A stretch of DNA of 64,000 bases from Methylocella silvestris (GTDB taxonomy: Bacteria > Pseudomonadota > Alphaproteobacteria > Rhizobiales > Beijerinckiaceae), in assembly GCF_002891535.1 (NCBI RefSeq), contig NZ_PDZR01000001.1, positions 372,001 through 436,000 of the forward strand, read 5' to 3'. The notes beneath the pieces were generated by a model. It did no database searches. It was not told the DNA's origin and saw only the letters and a program-made list of their open reading frames with translations. Both the position numbers and the translations under genes were made by a program. Positions 1 through 7,528 of this stretch are shown one piece after another; the stretch's first letter is position 1; every line of letters starts with the position of its first letter.

Positions 1-432
1 GAGAATTGCGATGGAAAAAGTAACGAGCGCCGGCGAGCAGAAGATTGTTCCGTCTATCGAGTCAAGTTCATCCGCCATATCGTCGGTCGCGCCGATCCGG
101 AAGTACTTCACGTCACACATGGCATTTTCCCTGATCTCTACGGTGCGATCGACGAGGGAAATCTTCTATTCGGCACGTCCAATGAGGTGCGCGGCGCGGG
201 GGGATTTTGCGTTGTGAAGGGCGGTGCCGGGATTGTCGCTCATCGCTTTCGCACATATGAGGTCGAGCGCCATGGCGAAGGCCAAATATTACGTCGCGCC
301 CCATTCGTCACGACGGATGATGGCGACTTAGTCGCCGGAGAAGCGAAAGAGCTTCCGACGGTTGGCGCGCTGTGCGTAGGACGCGACGCTTGGCGATGCC
401 AGCGGCCGGTGCCGCCGCATTTTCCCGCATAA
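1..432 (+). CDS. 3' end of an unidentified gene (partial, enters from left)
   Basis: This frame is open from the first base to a TAA at 430-432, 143 codons, with no in-frame stop, while the other forward frames are interrupted. The tail contains HIVGRADPEV, HGIFPDLYGA and VAHRFRTYEVERHG-like stretches of ordinary, mixed composition. I do not recognise a family and no start codon can be assigned because the gene begins outside the window. It lies just upstream of the restriction-modification genes and may belong to the same island. It could also be a spurious open frame. Confidence 0.35.
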   Translation, partial: ENCDGKSNERRRAEDCSVYRVKFIRHIVGRADPEVLHVTHGIFPDLYGAIDEGNLLFGTSNEVRGAGGFCVVKGGAGIVAHRFRTYEVERHGEGQILRRAPFVTTDDGDLVAGEAKELPTVGALCVGRDAWRCQRPVPPHFPA

Positions 433-625
433 GTGACCCAGTATTAGGCGAGTTTGAGGGCGCGGTTGAGACGCTTCGCTTGGGGGCGTGCCGGACGTGG
501 ACACCTTCCTAAGAGGGCCGTGAGATAGAACCAATTCATTTACAGACTCATTCCGCGGTAGTGAGCGAACGTTTTGCACTCTATCCACCACATTTTTTGT
601 TCTGTACTTGTTTGCAGGGAACGAA

Positions 626-642
626 TCTGACAATCTGTCAGA
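626..642 (+). promoter_or_regulatory. Inverted repeat, probable operator of the methyltransferase gene
   Basis: TCTGACA-ATC-TGTCAGA is a perfect 7-3-7 inverted repeat ending 19 bases before the GTG start at 662 and just before its GGAGG ribosome site (653-657). A further half-site, TGACAGA, overlaps the start codon. The downstream protein begins with an HTH domain; methyltransferases of the EcoRII/SsoII group are known to repress their own genes through such a domain. That this repeat is the binding site is inference. Confidence 0.6.
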
Positions 643-661
643 AAGACTCCCCGGAGGTTTT

Positions 662-1924
662 GTGACAGAATTTTCATCTCTCCGGCAAAAGAGCGGACTT
701 TCCGTCCCGGAGGCAGCAGCCAAGCTAGGATACACTGAACGCGAGGCTTATCGCTGGGAGCGTGGCGAGGTTAAACCGCGTCGCGCAATCCTCGATCTTC
801 TACGCGCACTGAAACCTCATTGTGAGGACCGTAGCACGCCACCCGCCTTCAGCTTCATTGACCTTTTCGCGGGTATCGGTGGGTTGCGGCGCGGATTCGA
901 GGCCATCGGCGGCGAATGTGTCTTTACGTGTGAGTGGGACCGTTATTCGCGAGAAACCTATAGCGCAAATTTTCCTAACGACGGGCATTCGATAGCCGGC
1001 GACATTCGTGAGGTGAAGGAAGCGGATGTGCCAGAGCATGATGTTTTGCTTGCTGGCTTCCCGTGCCAGCCCTTCTCTATTGCCGGCGTATCGAAAAAGA
1101 ATGCTCTCAACCGACCACACGGCTTCGCATGCGAGGCACAGGGCACTCTGTTTTTTGAGGCCGCACGCATTATTCGCCATCATAGACCGAAGGCGTTTGT
1201 GCTGGAGAACGTTAAGAATCTTGTAAATCACGATCGCGGACGCACGTTCAGAGTGATTCACGATGTTTTGACCGAGGAACTAGGATATCACGTTGACTAT
1301 CGCGTCATCGACGCAAAAGCTTTCTTGCCACAGCATCGAGAACGTATTTTTATCGTTGGCTTCGCTGATGAACCGGATTTCAGCTTCGAAACGCTCACGC
1401 TCCCAGACCCCTTAAAGGGGCCGAGGTTGCAGACGATTCTTCACCCCGGCGACGGCACCGAAAAGCCGGACAAACACTACACAACCGGCAAAGACTGCAA
1501 GGTATCCGACAAATACACGCTGTCAGTTCATCTCTGGACCTATCTTCAAAATTACGCGGAGAAACACCGTCTTGCTGGCAATGGATTCGGCTTTGGCCTC
1601 TTCGGTCCTGACGACGTAGCCCGAACGCTTTCAGCGCGTTATTACAAGGACGGATCGGAAATCCTCATTCGGCAGGCCCACAAGCCACCGCGCCGGCTTA
1701 CGCCGCGCGAATGCGCTCGCCTCATGGGATTTGATGCGCCGGGTCAAAACGACTTTCTTATCCCCGTTTCGGATACACAAGCCTACAAGCAGTTCGGCAA
1801 CTCTGTGGCCGTTCCGGCCGTTACTGCAGTAGCGCGTCACATGGAGCCTTATATCCGCAAGGCCGTTGAGCAACACGTTCAGAGAAACGAGCAAGCGCCG
1901 AAAAGGCAGAGAGCCCGTGGTTGA
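662..1924 (+). CDS. DNA (cytosine-5) methyltransferase with N-terminal HTH domain (type II R-M)
   Basis: The enzyme transfers a methyl group from SAM to C5 of cytosine and protects host DNA from the partner nuclease. Residues 1-50 form an Xre-like HTH ([20 protein letters not shown]). The catalytic domain then shows motif I ([13 protein letters not shown]), motif IV (GFPCQPFS, catalytic Cys about 135), motif VI (LENVKNL), motif VIII (QHRERIF) and motif X (QFGNSVAVP). A TTG start 54 bases upstream is possible, but the GTG at 662 has GGAGG four bases away and places the HTH at the N-terminus. The 3' end overlaps vsr by 8 bases and the nuclease gene follows, a compact M-V-R operon. Given the EcoRII-like partner, the target is probably CCWGG or CCNGG (inferred). 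Confidence 0.93.
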   Translation: MTEFSSLRQKSGLSVPEAAAKLGYTEREAYRWERGEVKPRRAILDLLRALKPHCEDRSTPPAFSFIDLFAGIGGLRRGFEAIGGECVFTCEWDRYSRETYSANFPNDGHSIAGDIREVKEADVPEHDVLLAGFPCQPFSIAGVSKKNALNRPHGFACEAQGTLFFEAARIIRHHRPKAFVLENVKNLVNHDRGRTFRVIHDVLTEELGYHVDYRVIDAKAFLPQHRERIFIVGFADEPDFSFETLTLPDPLKGPRLQTILHPGDGTEKPDKHYTTGKDCKVSDKYTLSVHLWTYLQNYAEKHRLAGNGFGFGLFGPDDVARTLSARYYKDGSEILIRQAHKPPRRLTPRECARLMGFDAPGQNDFLIPVSDTQAYKQFGNSVAVPAVTAVARHMEPYIRKAVEQHVQRNEQAPKRQRARG

Positions 1925-2384
1925 CACCGTCGACAGCATCACCCGAAGCAGGATGATGGCGGGTATCCGTAGCACTAATACCCGGCCGGAACTTGCGATC
2001 CGCAAGGCGCTGCACGCAAACGGGTTTCGCTATCGGCTTCATCCATCCAACGTGCCGGGCAAGCCGGATCTTGCGTTTCCTCGATACAAGGTAGCCGTGT
2101 TCGTAAACGGCTGCTTCTGGCACGGTCATGACTGTCATCTTTTTCGTCTGCCCGCGACCCGCGCCGATTTCTGGTCAGCCAAGATTACCCGCAACCGACA
2201 GCGGGACGAAGATGTGAGAAAGCAGCTTCGGAAAACGGATTGGCGCGTGCTCACGATTTGGGAATGCGCGATTAGGGGGCGCGAATCGATCGGGCTTTCC
2301 AACGTCATCACCGACGTGTCGTCATGGTTGCAAACCGGTGCCGAGAACCGCGAGATACGGGGCATCGCTCATGGCGCTTGCTGA
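1917..2384 (+). CDS. vsr: Very short patch repair (Vsr) DNA mismatch endonuclease
   Basis: Vsr nicks DNA 5' of the T in T:G mismatches made when 5-methylcytosine deaminates at the methylation site, so it limits the mutational cost of the adjacent methyltransferase. Family hallmarks are visible: [32 protein letters not shown], then [27 protein letters not shown] (active-site Asp and Zn-binding Cys/His region), and [13 protein letters not shown] near the C-terminus. From GTG 1917 the product is 155 aa, the usual length. A TTG at 1866 would add 17 residues lying inside the methyltransferase gene and looks less likely. It overlaps the genes on both sides, so translation is probably coupled. Confidence 0.93.
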   Translation: MVDTVDSITRSRMMAGIRSTNTRPELAIRKALHANGFRYRLHPSNVPGKPDLAFPRYKVAVFVNGCFWHGHDCHLFRLPATRADFWSAKITRNRQRDEDVRKQLRKTDWRVLTIWECAIRGRESIGLSNVITDVSSWLQTGAENREIRGIAHGAC

Positions 2385-3615
2385 CGTGACCGACTGGATG
2401 GACGAATACGGCCGTCCGGGAGTCATTTGGTACGCTAAACGTCTCTCTGCCAACGATACGCTTGCAACGAATGCGCATCAAGCTGGTCCTTATTTTCCAA
2501 AGGACCTTCTATTCCGCATCTTTCCAGCACTCAACAGACCTGAGGCCGAAAATCCAGACATTCGGTTTGATCTCTACATCGACTCCCATCCCGATCATCG
2601 CAAAGTGCGAGCAGTTTGGTACAACAATGCTTTTCGGGGAGGGACCCGCAACGAGACCAGACTGACCGGCTTCGGAGGCGCCAGCTCCGCGCTGCTTGAT
2701 CCCGACAGCACAGGGTCGCTTGCTATCTTTGCTTTCGTTTCAAATGCAGATAGCGAGACGATGGAATGCCACGTCTGGGTGTGCGGCGGCGAGGGAACCG
2801 AAGCGGACCTGTTTGAAGAAAGGCTTGGTCCGGTAGAACCGAAGCAGTTTGTAGTTTGGACGCCGGGCGAACTTGCACCGCGTTTCGATCTCTTTGCAAC
2901 GATGGTTGCGACACCGACGACGTGCCACCTGCAAACATCAGAAATACCAGTCCAATGGTTTAAAAAATTTCCGTCCGGCGAAGAGATCATTCGGCGCACA
3001 ATCGCGAAGCGCCCTCCCGTCGGCATGAATCCTGATGTGCGTATCCTGCGCCGCCGCCAGTGCGAGTATGAAATGTTCCTCAGCATAGAACAGGCTGTTT
3101 TCTTGCCAAGGATCACTAGCGGCTTCACATCAGTGGATGGCTTTCTCAGTCTTGCGCAAACGATCCTGCAAAGTCGCAAGTCACGCTCTGGGAACTCGCT
3201 TGAACTTCATGTTCGTGAGATTATGAGTGAGGAAGGACTCGTCTCAGGCATCTCTTTTACTCATCGCCCGGTAGTCGAGGGAGGTAAGCGGCCGGACTTT
3301 CTGTTCCCGTCACAAGCCGACTATGACAATTTTGAGTTTCCCGCCAGCAAACTACGCATGCTCGCGGCGAAAACAACATGCAAGGACCGCTGGCGGCAGG
3401 TCATCAATGAGGCGGATCGAATTCGCATCAAGCATCTTCTGACGCTTCAGGAGGGCGTTTCCGAAGGTCAGTTTCGTGAAATGACCGACGCCGGAGTTCG
3501 CCTCGTTGTGCCAGCCGGACTTCATCGAGCCTTCCCCAATAGCGTAAGGCCGCATCTCATAACATTTGAAAGCTTCATCGGTGAGATCCGAATGCTTGCA
3601 TCGCCCCATCAGTAG
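2371..3615 (+). CDS. EcoRII-family type IIE restriction endonuclease
   Basis: This is a 414-aa homodimeric nuclease; EcoRII itself is about 404 aa. The N-terminal effector-DNA domain shows KRLSANDTLATNAHQAGPY and YYN-like/TRNETR segments followed by LLDPDSTGSLAIFAF, as in EcoRII-N. The C-terminal PD-(D/E)xK domain shows RPDFLFPS (Asp about 309) and AAKTTCKDRWRQ (Lys about 334), the EcoRII/PspGI/SsoII catalytic signature. EcoRII enzymes cut before the first C of CCWGG and need a second site as effector. The start at ATG 2371 gives a 14-base overlap with vsr; GTG 2338 would overlap more. The 3' end runs 41 bases into the convergent minus-strand gene. Confidence 0.9.
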   Translation: MALADVTDWMDEYGRPGVIWYAKRLSANDTLATNAHQAGPYFPKDLLFRIFPALNRPEAENPDIRFDLYIDSHPDHRKVRAVWYNNAFRGGTRNETRLTGFGGASSALLDPDSTGSLAIFAFVSNADSETMECHVWVCGGEGTEADLFEERLGPVEPKQFVVWTPGELAPRFDLFATMVATPTTCHLQTSEIPVQWFKKFPSGEEIIRRTIAKRPPVGMNPDVRILRRRQCEYEMFLSIEQAVFLPRITSGFTSVDGFLSLAQTILQSRKSRSGNSLELHVREIMSEEGLVSGISFTHRPVVEGGKRPDFLFPSQADYDNFEFPASKLRMLAAKTTCKDRWRQVINEADRIRIKHLLTLQEGVSEGQFREMTDAGVRLVVPAGLHRAFPNSVRPHLITFESFIGEIRMLASPHQ

Positions 3616-4906
3616 AACTGCCGCCGATGGACTGCGATTCAATCGCAAGATCGTCACCCGCCACGGTCCGGCGCCAGAGCCGCAATATCGAAGCGCCTCG
3701 CAGACGCTTTTTGTCCATCTTGCTTGGAGTCATCCTCAACCGCGATAGGAAGGATGACACGACGCGATGATTGCGGCTGCAGATGACTCGCGGCTCTTGT
3801 CGAAATTCGCGGACGTTGCGACAGGACGCGCTTCGCGATGGGACAGTAGGCTTTCGGCCAAACGACGCAAATCTGATCGCGTCTATTCTCCGTGCATCTG
3901 CCGGCCGAAGTTCAGCCGCCTCACGTGGCGGAGACGACATGTTTGCACAGTCCGAAGTTGGCTCTTCATTCACAGCGTCGGCCGCGACCGGCGCGCCCGA
4001 GGGCGCCGGATCGCCGTCACAAGCTTTTTTTGAAGTCTGACGCTTGGAACAGGTGCGTCCAGCGGTAATATTCTCTTTCTTTATAGAGGGGTGGGACGGA
4101 CCTGTTTCGCCTTTCCAGACGCCGGCCCGGATCGCCTCTTTCTCTTCCTCGGGCAGCTTATAGTAGCGGCCTCGCGAGATTCCTGCCCGCCGGCAAGCCT
4201 CGCTAACTGAACTCGCGATATACTCATCACGATTTTTTCCGCCTACAGCTGCTCGCGCTGCTTTCTTTCGGTTCGCGTCCTTTGCCTTTCGCGACAATTC
4301 CTTCGCCGACTCATGTTCAGCATATTCTTTTGAATCGCGATCATTGGCAGTAATGAACCAAAACTTTCCAAGTTCGCGCTCCCTGAATCCGAGTTTAAAG
4401 CTGTCGCCCCAATCCCATGATTTGAAATGAAGAAATTGCTCTCCATTTTCATTTATGGCGTCGTTGTTGCGGAGTTGGCGCACTTCGGTAATGATTTCTT
4501 GCAACTCACGATCAGAGAGATTGTGCAGGATCGCGGCCCGACCAAGCTCATTGCGTAGGTTAACAACGGTAAGCCTCGGCCACTGATACGATTCCCCCTT
4601 GAATCGGTCGACGCGACCATTGGCGCAGTCAAGGATATCGGCAAAATACGCGGCCGAAAGTTGATATGAAGGCAAAAAGCCTGAGTCTTCAAATCTGCGC
4701 TTGATGCAAAATTCTCGCGCCTGCGATCGGAATAAAAGTAGATTCTTCGGACGCGGATCGCTATCTTTTCTTGTCTTTTTTGCGCTATTTTCTCTTGACT
4801 TTTCAGAGACTTCGTCTATATTGATGGTATTGATTGATTGGTAGCCTGTTGAGTTGGCGCCTTCCCCGTTCGCAGCGGGGAGGGCGCTTTCATTTTCAGA
4901 AAGCAC
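3575..4906 (-). CDS. Unidentified island protein (replication/regulation-like)
   Basis: The 443-aa product begins at GTG 4906, preceded by AGGAGG at a good distance. Residues about 60-210 look folded (RSQAREFCIKRRFEDSGFLPSYQ, WPRLTVVNLRNELGRAAILHNLSDRELQEII, FLHFKSWDWGDSFKLGF). A basic, possibly coiled segment follows (KELSRKAKDANRKKAARAAV), then an HTH-like SVSEACRRAGISRGRYYKL. The last 150 residues are Ser/Arg/Ala-rich and may be a degenerate tail; the true gene could have been shorter. I do not recognise the family. It lies just downstream of an AlpA/Xis-type gene and an integrase, the position often held by replication or regulatory genes in integrative elements. Confidence 0.6.
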   Translation of the reverse strand: MLSENESALPAANGEGANSTGYQSINTINIDEVSEKSRENSAKKTRKDSDPRPKNLLLFRSQAREFCIKRRFEDSGFLPSYQLSAAYFADILDCANGRVDRFKGESYQWPRLTVVNLRNELGRAAILHNLSDRELQEIITEVRQLRNNDAINENGEQFLHFKSWDWGDSFKLGFRERELGKFWFITANDRDSKEYAEHESAKELSRKAKDANRKKAARAAVGGKNRDEYIASSVSEACRRAGISRGRYYKLPEEEKEAIRAGVWKGETGPSHPSIKKENITAGRTCSKRQTSKKACDGDPAPSGAPVAADAVNEEPTSDCANMSSPPREAAELRPADARRIDAIRFASFGRKPTVPSRSASCRNVREFRQEPRVICSRNHRVVSSFLSRLRMTPSKMDKKRLRGASILRLWRRTVAGDDLAIESQSIGGSSTDGAMQAFGSHR

Positions 4907-4969
4907 GTTGGGCCTCCTATTGTCTGACTCCGAAGATGGGTATCGGTTAGTTGGTCCGCGACGGCATTT

Positions 4970-5227
4970 TCATGCCCTCCTTTTGGCTCGCCCGACGCCG
5001 TTGACCGAGCTGGCGTAATCGCTCGACGCGGAAGTGATAAATTTTTCAAGATCGACGCAAAGGATCAGGCGTCGGCCGGCGACGAATCGAGACAGCAAAT
5101 TGCCTGATTTAAGAAGCTGGTAAATTTTCGCTCGCGATAGGCCTGAGGCGATAATGGCTTCGCCAATCGTGTAGGAAATTTTTTTTACTTGATCTTTGTT
5201 TTCATGGATCAGTCGAATTTCGGTCAT
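4970..5227 (-). CDS. AlpA/excisionase-type HTH DNA-binding protein
   Basis: The 85-aa protein carries a MerR/Xis-like winged HTH: YTIGEAIIASGLSRAKIYQLLKSGNLLSRFVAGRRLILCVDLEKFI. This arrangement is typical of helix-turn-helix domain proteins (AlpA, Xis) that direct excision or control integrase expression in P4-like elements and genomic islands. It starts at ATG 5227, with two related palindromes (5290-5346) in the space between it and the integrase. It reads in the same direction as the integrase and the unidentified gene downstream, so it is probably part of the island's control module. Confidence 0.75.
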   Translation of the reverse strand: MTEIRLIHENKDQVKKISYTIGEAIIASGLSRAKIYQLLKSGNLLSRFVAGRRLILCVDLEKFITSASSDYASSVNGVGRAKRRA

Positions 5228-5289
5228 TTGTCACCGTTAACGTTCGGCAATGCGCAGGTGCGTTGACGCCTAAAGACGAATATAGACGA

Positions 5290-5346
5290 TATACAGTATA
5301 ATGTAAAGTAGAAAAAAAGTCCAGTAAGAATAGCATACTGTATGCT
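5290..5346. promoter_or_regulatory. Pair of ATACWGTAT palindromes in the island control region
   Basis: TATAC-A-GTATA (5290-5300) and AGCATAC-T-GTATGCT (5332-5346) are perfect palindromes sharing the core ATACWGTAT. Their centres are 44 bases apart, about four helical turns. They lie between the Xis-like gene and the integrase, in an AT-rich stretch that should hold the minus-strand promoter of the Xis-like gene. A role as paired operators for an element-encoded repressor or for the Xis protein is inferred. Confidence 0.5.
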
Positions 5347-5373
5347 TGTGACATATCAAACAATACTTGCGCA

Positions 5374-6549
5374 TCATGGTCGGCTGCAAAAATCAGCCCA
5401 TTTCTCCATGAGGACGCGCCGTTTCTTTAGCGCGTCGCCGCGACGATAGGCGCGCTCCACCTCGCTTCCAACAATATGCGCGAGCGCGGCTTCGGCGATT
5501 TCGCGGGGAGTTTCCGTCTCTTCAAACGCCCAATCGCGAAACGAGCTGCGAAAGCCGTGTACCGTGGCGTTTTCGATCTTCAATCGCCTGAGCAACATAG
5601 AGAGCGCCATATTTGACAATGGCTCTCCAAATTGTTGGCCGGGAAAGACGAAATTGCCGCGTCGCGCTTTTTGCGCTTTCGCCAAGATCTCAAGGGCGGC
5701 GTCAGATAGCGGGACGCGATGCTCCCGACCGGCTTTCATCCGATCGGCTGGGACTGTCCAAATCGCGACATCGAGATCGACTTCTGACCACTTTGCACCC
5801 AGCGTTTCGTTCGTCCGCGCAGCGGTGAGGATCGCGAATTCGAGCGCAAGCGCAGCCATGGCTTCGCGCTCGCGTAGGCGTGTCATGAATGCCGGAACGT
5901 CGGCATATGGCATCGCGGCGAGGTGGCCAGTCGAAAGCTTCTGGCGGGCCGGCAACAGCGCGTCGAGATGACCGCGCCAGCGCGCGGGGTTCTCGCCTGA
6001 GCGGAGGCCGCGAGCTTTTGCCGCGTCAAGCACCCGTTCGATGCGACCCCGTAGCCGGGACGCTGTTTCGTTTTTCGTAGTCCATATAGGGGTTAGGACC
6101 GAAAGAACGTCGTCGGTCTGAATCGAATCGATCGCTTTAGATCGTATCGGCGCCGCATAAACTTCGAGAGTCCGAGACCATTGATATTTATGTTTTTCGT
6201 TTCGAAAGCTGGGAGTCAGACTCTCAACCAATTCGTCGGCGAACGCCCCAAAAGTGACGAGAGCTTTTTCTTCGGCGCGCTCAGTGCGACGGGCTTCTAT
6301 CGGATTTAGGCCATCGGCGACCATGGCGCGGGCTTCAGCCGCAAGCTCGCGTGCGCGGCTGAGGCCGACGCTCGCCAATCCTCCAAGGCCCATTTCTTTC
6401 GGCTTGGTACGATACCGAAACAAGAAGATCCAGCGCCGCGCGCCAGACTGATCGACCTGAAGATAGAGCCCGTTCCCATCCGCGTGGCGCCCCGGTTTCG
6501 CGATCGTTTGGATCGACCGCGAATTGAGCCTTTTGATATTAGTTGCCAT
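5374..6549 (-). CDS. Tyrosine-type site-specific integrase (P4-like, DUF4102 N-terminus)
   Basis: This 391-aa recombinase would insert and excise the island. The N-terminal arm-binding domain has the P4-type signature HADGNGLYLQVDQSGARRWIFLFRYR and MGLGGLASVGLSRARELAAEAR. The catalytic domain supplies the Arg in TAARTNETLGAKW, the HxxR box in VHGFRSSFRDWA, a further His in LAHIVGSEVERAYRRGD and the nucleophile Tyr in the last motif. The gene looks intact. Its start lies next to three TACCCCAA repeats. No tRNA or tmRNA gene was recognised at its 5' side, so the attachment site is not identified. Confidence 0.92.
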   Translation of the reverse strand: MATNIKRLNSRSIQTIAKPGRHADGNGLYLQVDQSGARRWIFLFRYRTKPKEMGLGGLASVGLSRARELAAEARAMVADGLNPIEARRTERAEEKALVTFGAFADELVESLTPSFRNEKHKYQWSRTLEVYAAPIRSKAIDSIQTDDVLSVLTPIWTTKNETASRLRGRIERVLDAAKARGLRSGENPARWRGHLDALLPARQKLSTGHLAAMPYADVPAFMTRLREREAMAALALEFAILTAARTNETLGAKWSEVDLDVAIWTVPADRMKAGREHRVPLSDAALEILAKAQKARRGNFVFPGQQFGEPLSNMALSMLLRRLKIENATVHGFRSSFRDWAFEETETPREIAEAALAHIVGSEVERAYRRGDALKKRRVLMEKWADFCSRP

Positions 6550-6564
6550 TGTCCGTCGAACCCC

Positions 6565-6607
6565 GTTACCCCAACATTTACCCCAACGTTTTGCGTGGAT
6601 TGGGGTA
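6565..6607. repeat. Three TACCCCAA repeats in front of the integrase
   Basis: GTTACCCCAAC (6565-6575) and TTTACCCCAAC (6577-6587) are direct repeats, and TTGGGGTA (6600-6607) is the same octamer inverted. They lie 15-58 bases upstream of the integrase start. Such clusters often act as arm-type integrase sites or as an integrase autoregulatory operator; the role here is inferred. Confidence 0.45.
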
Positions 6608-6979
6608 GACGATGAAAGACACTAGAGAACACGATATCATAAAAATGACTGAAAATCAAGTACTTATGGAACAGCTATGGACACCTATGGACGATAGTTC
6701 GGTGGACCTCAGCTCCACCAGGAGATCAACCGCTTAGCTGCCGATCGGCTTCGCATCCTGGAGCTGTGTTCGACGCTTCTTGGGGGCTTTGCTTCATAAG
6801 GTAATCAATCACGTTCGCCATCGCTCGTTGAGGCGTGAAGCTGAAGAAGCTGGCGGCTACGTGAAAAAAACTTAAGCGCCCCTCAACGATGAAGATAGGC
6901 GTGGTGCTTTAAAGCAGGTCCAAGCGGCGCAGAATACAAGGTTCGAACATGGAAGCCGCTCGAGACTTCGTTTCGACAG
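6608..6979. other. Gene-free stretch at the presumed right edge of the island
   Basis: No convincing gene is seen. The stretch holds TATGGA repeats about ten bases apart (6665, 6676, 6686), a 6-7-6 hairpin GGTGGA/TCCACC (6701-6719), and a widely spaced inverted repeat TCGTTGAGG (6825-6833) / CCTCAACGA (6881-6889). The hairpin ends in CCACCA but does not fold as a tRNA or tmRNA end. The island boundary probably lies here or close by. Confidence 0.35.
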
Positions 6980-7201
6980 GTGGCTTGCGTGGACGAAATT
7001 GCTTCAAGGTATGAGCGGGCTTATCGACGCGGATCTACGGCGTTCGCCAATGGCGACACTTTGGGCGACAATCCGTATGATCGCCAGACTCGCGCTGAAG
7101 CTCACGAAGCATGGAGCGACGGCTGGCGCGACGCGCGCGATCGCCGTCAAGGCTCCTTGAGCTATTATCGCAAGCCCTCGGCGCACACGGCAAAAAAATA
7201 G
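6980..7201 (+). CDS. Ribosome modulation factor-like small protein
   Basis: The 73-aa product matches the RMF/CrpP fold pattern: RAYRRGSTAFANGDTLGDNPYDRQ followed by AWSDGWRDARDRR. E. coli RMF has the same RG-x-x-A-x-x-G, NPY/CPY and W-x-x-GWR elements. RMF dimerises 70S ribosomes into inactive 100S particles in stationary phase. Small RMF-like proteins are also carried by plasmids and islands with other roles. The start is GTG 6980 (a second GTG lies at 6989). It stands alone between the integrase and the esterase gene. Family assignment is from pattern alone. Confidence 0.6.
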   Translation: MACVDEIASRYERAYRRGSTAFANGDTLGDNPYDRQTRAEAHEAWSDGWRDARDRRQGSLSYYRKPSAHTAKK

Positions 7202-7528
7202 GCTCTGCCGCAGCTGTCAAATTGGAGCTGCGTCCTTCGTCGCCGCGATCGAGGCGCCGCTGTGGCGGCGCAGCATGAAGCATAAGCGGGACGGGGCGGC
7301 CACGCCTCCTGCCGCTGAAGCCATGCGCCGGCCTGGGGTGTTCTTTTCGAAAACGGTGGCCGGTTGTCTCCGAGCGCGCGCCCCGTCACGCAGACAAGCT
7401 TTCGCAGCGGAAATCTAGATTGTGATAAGAATCGGAACTTCATGGAAGATTGAGGTGAAACGAAGTCATAAAAACGCCCCCACTGCCGCTACGACCCTGG
7501 CAGAAAAAAGAAATACTTGGGGGGATTC
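7202..7528. other. Gene-free stretch upstream of the carboxylesterase gene
   Basis: No gene is supported here. The stretch ends with a GGGGGG-type ribosome site for the ATG at 7529 and probably contains the promoter of that gene, but no clear -35/-10 pair stands out. Confidence 0.3.

Noticed and set aside
6691-6720. Possible tRNA/tmRNA 3' end (TTC...CCACCA) near the integrase
   Set aside because: The stretch does not form a T-stem with a proper T-loop or an acceptor stem; it is a simple 6-7-6 hairpin.
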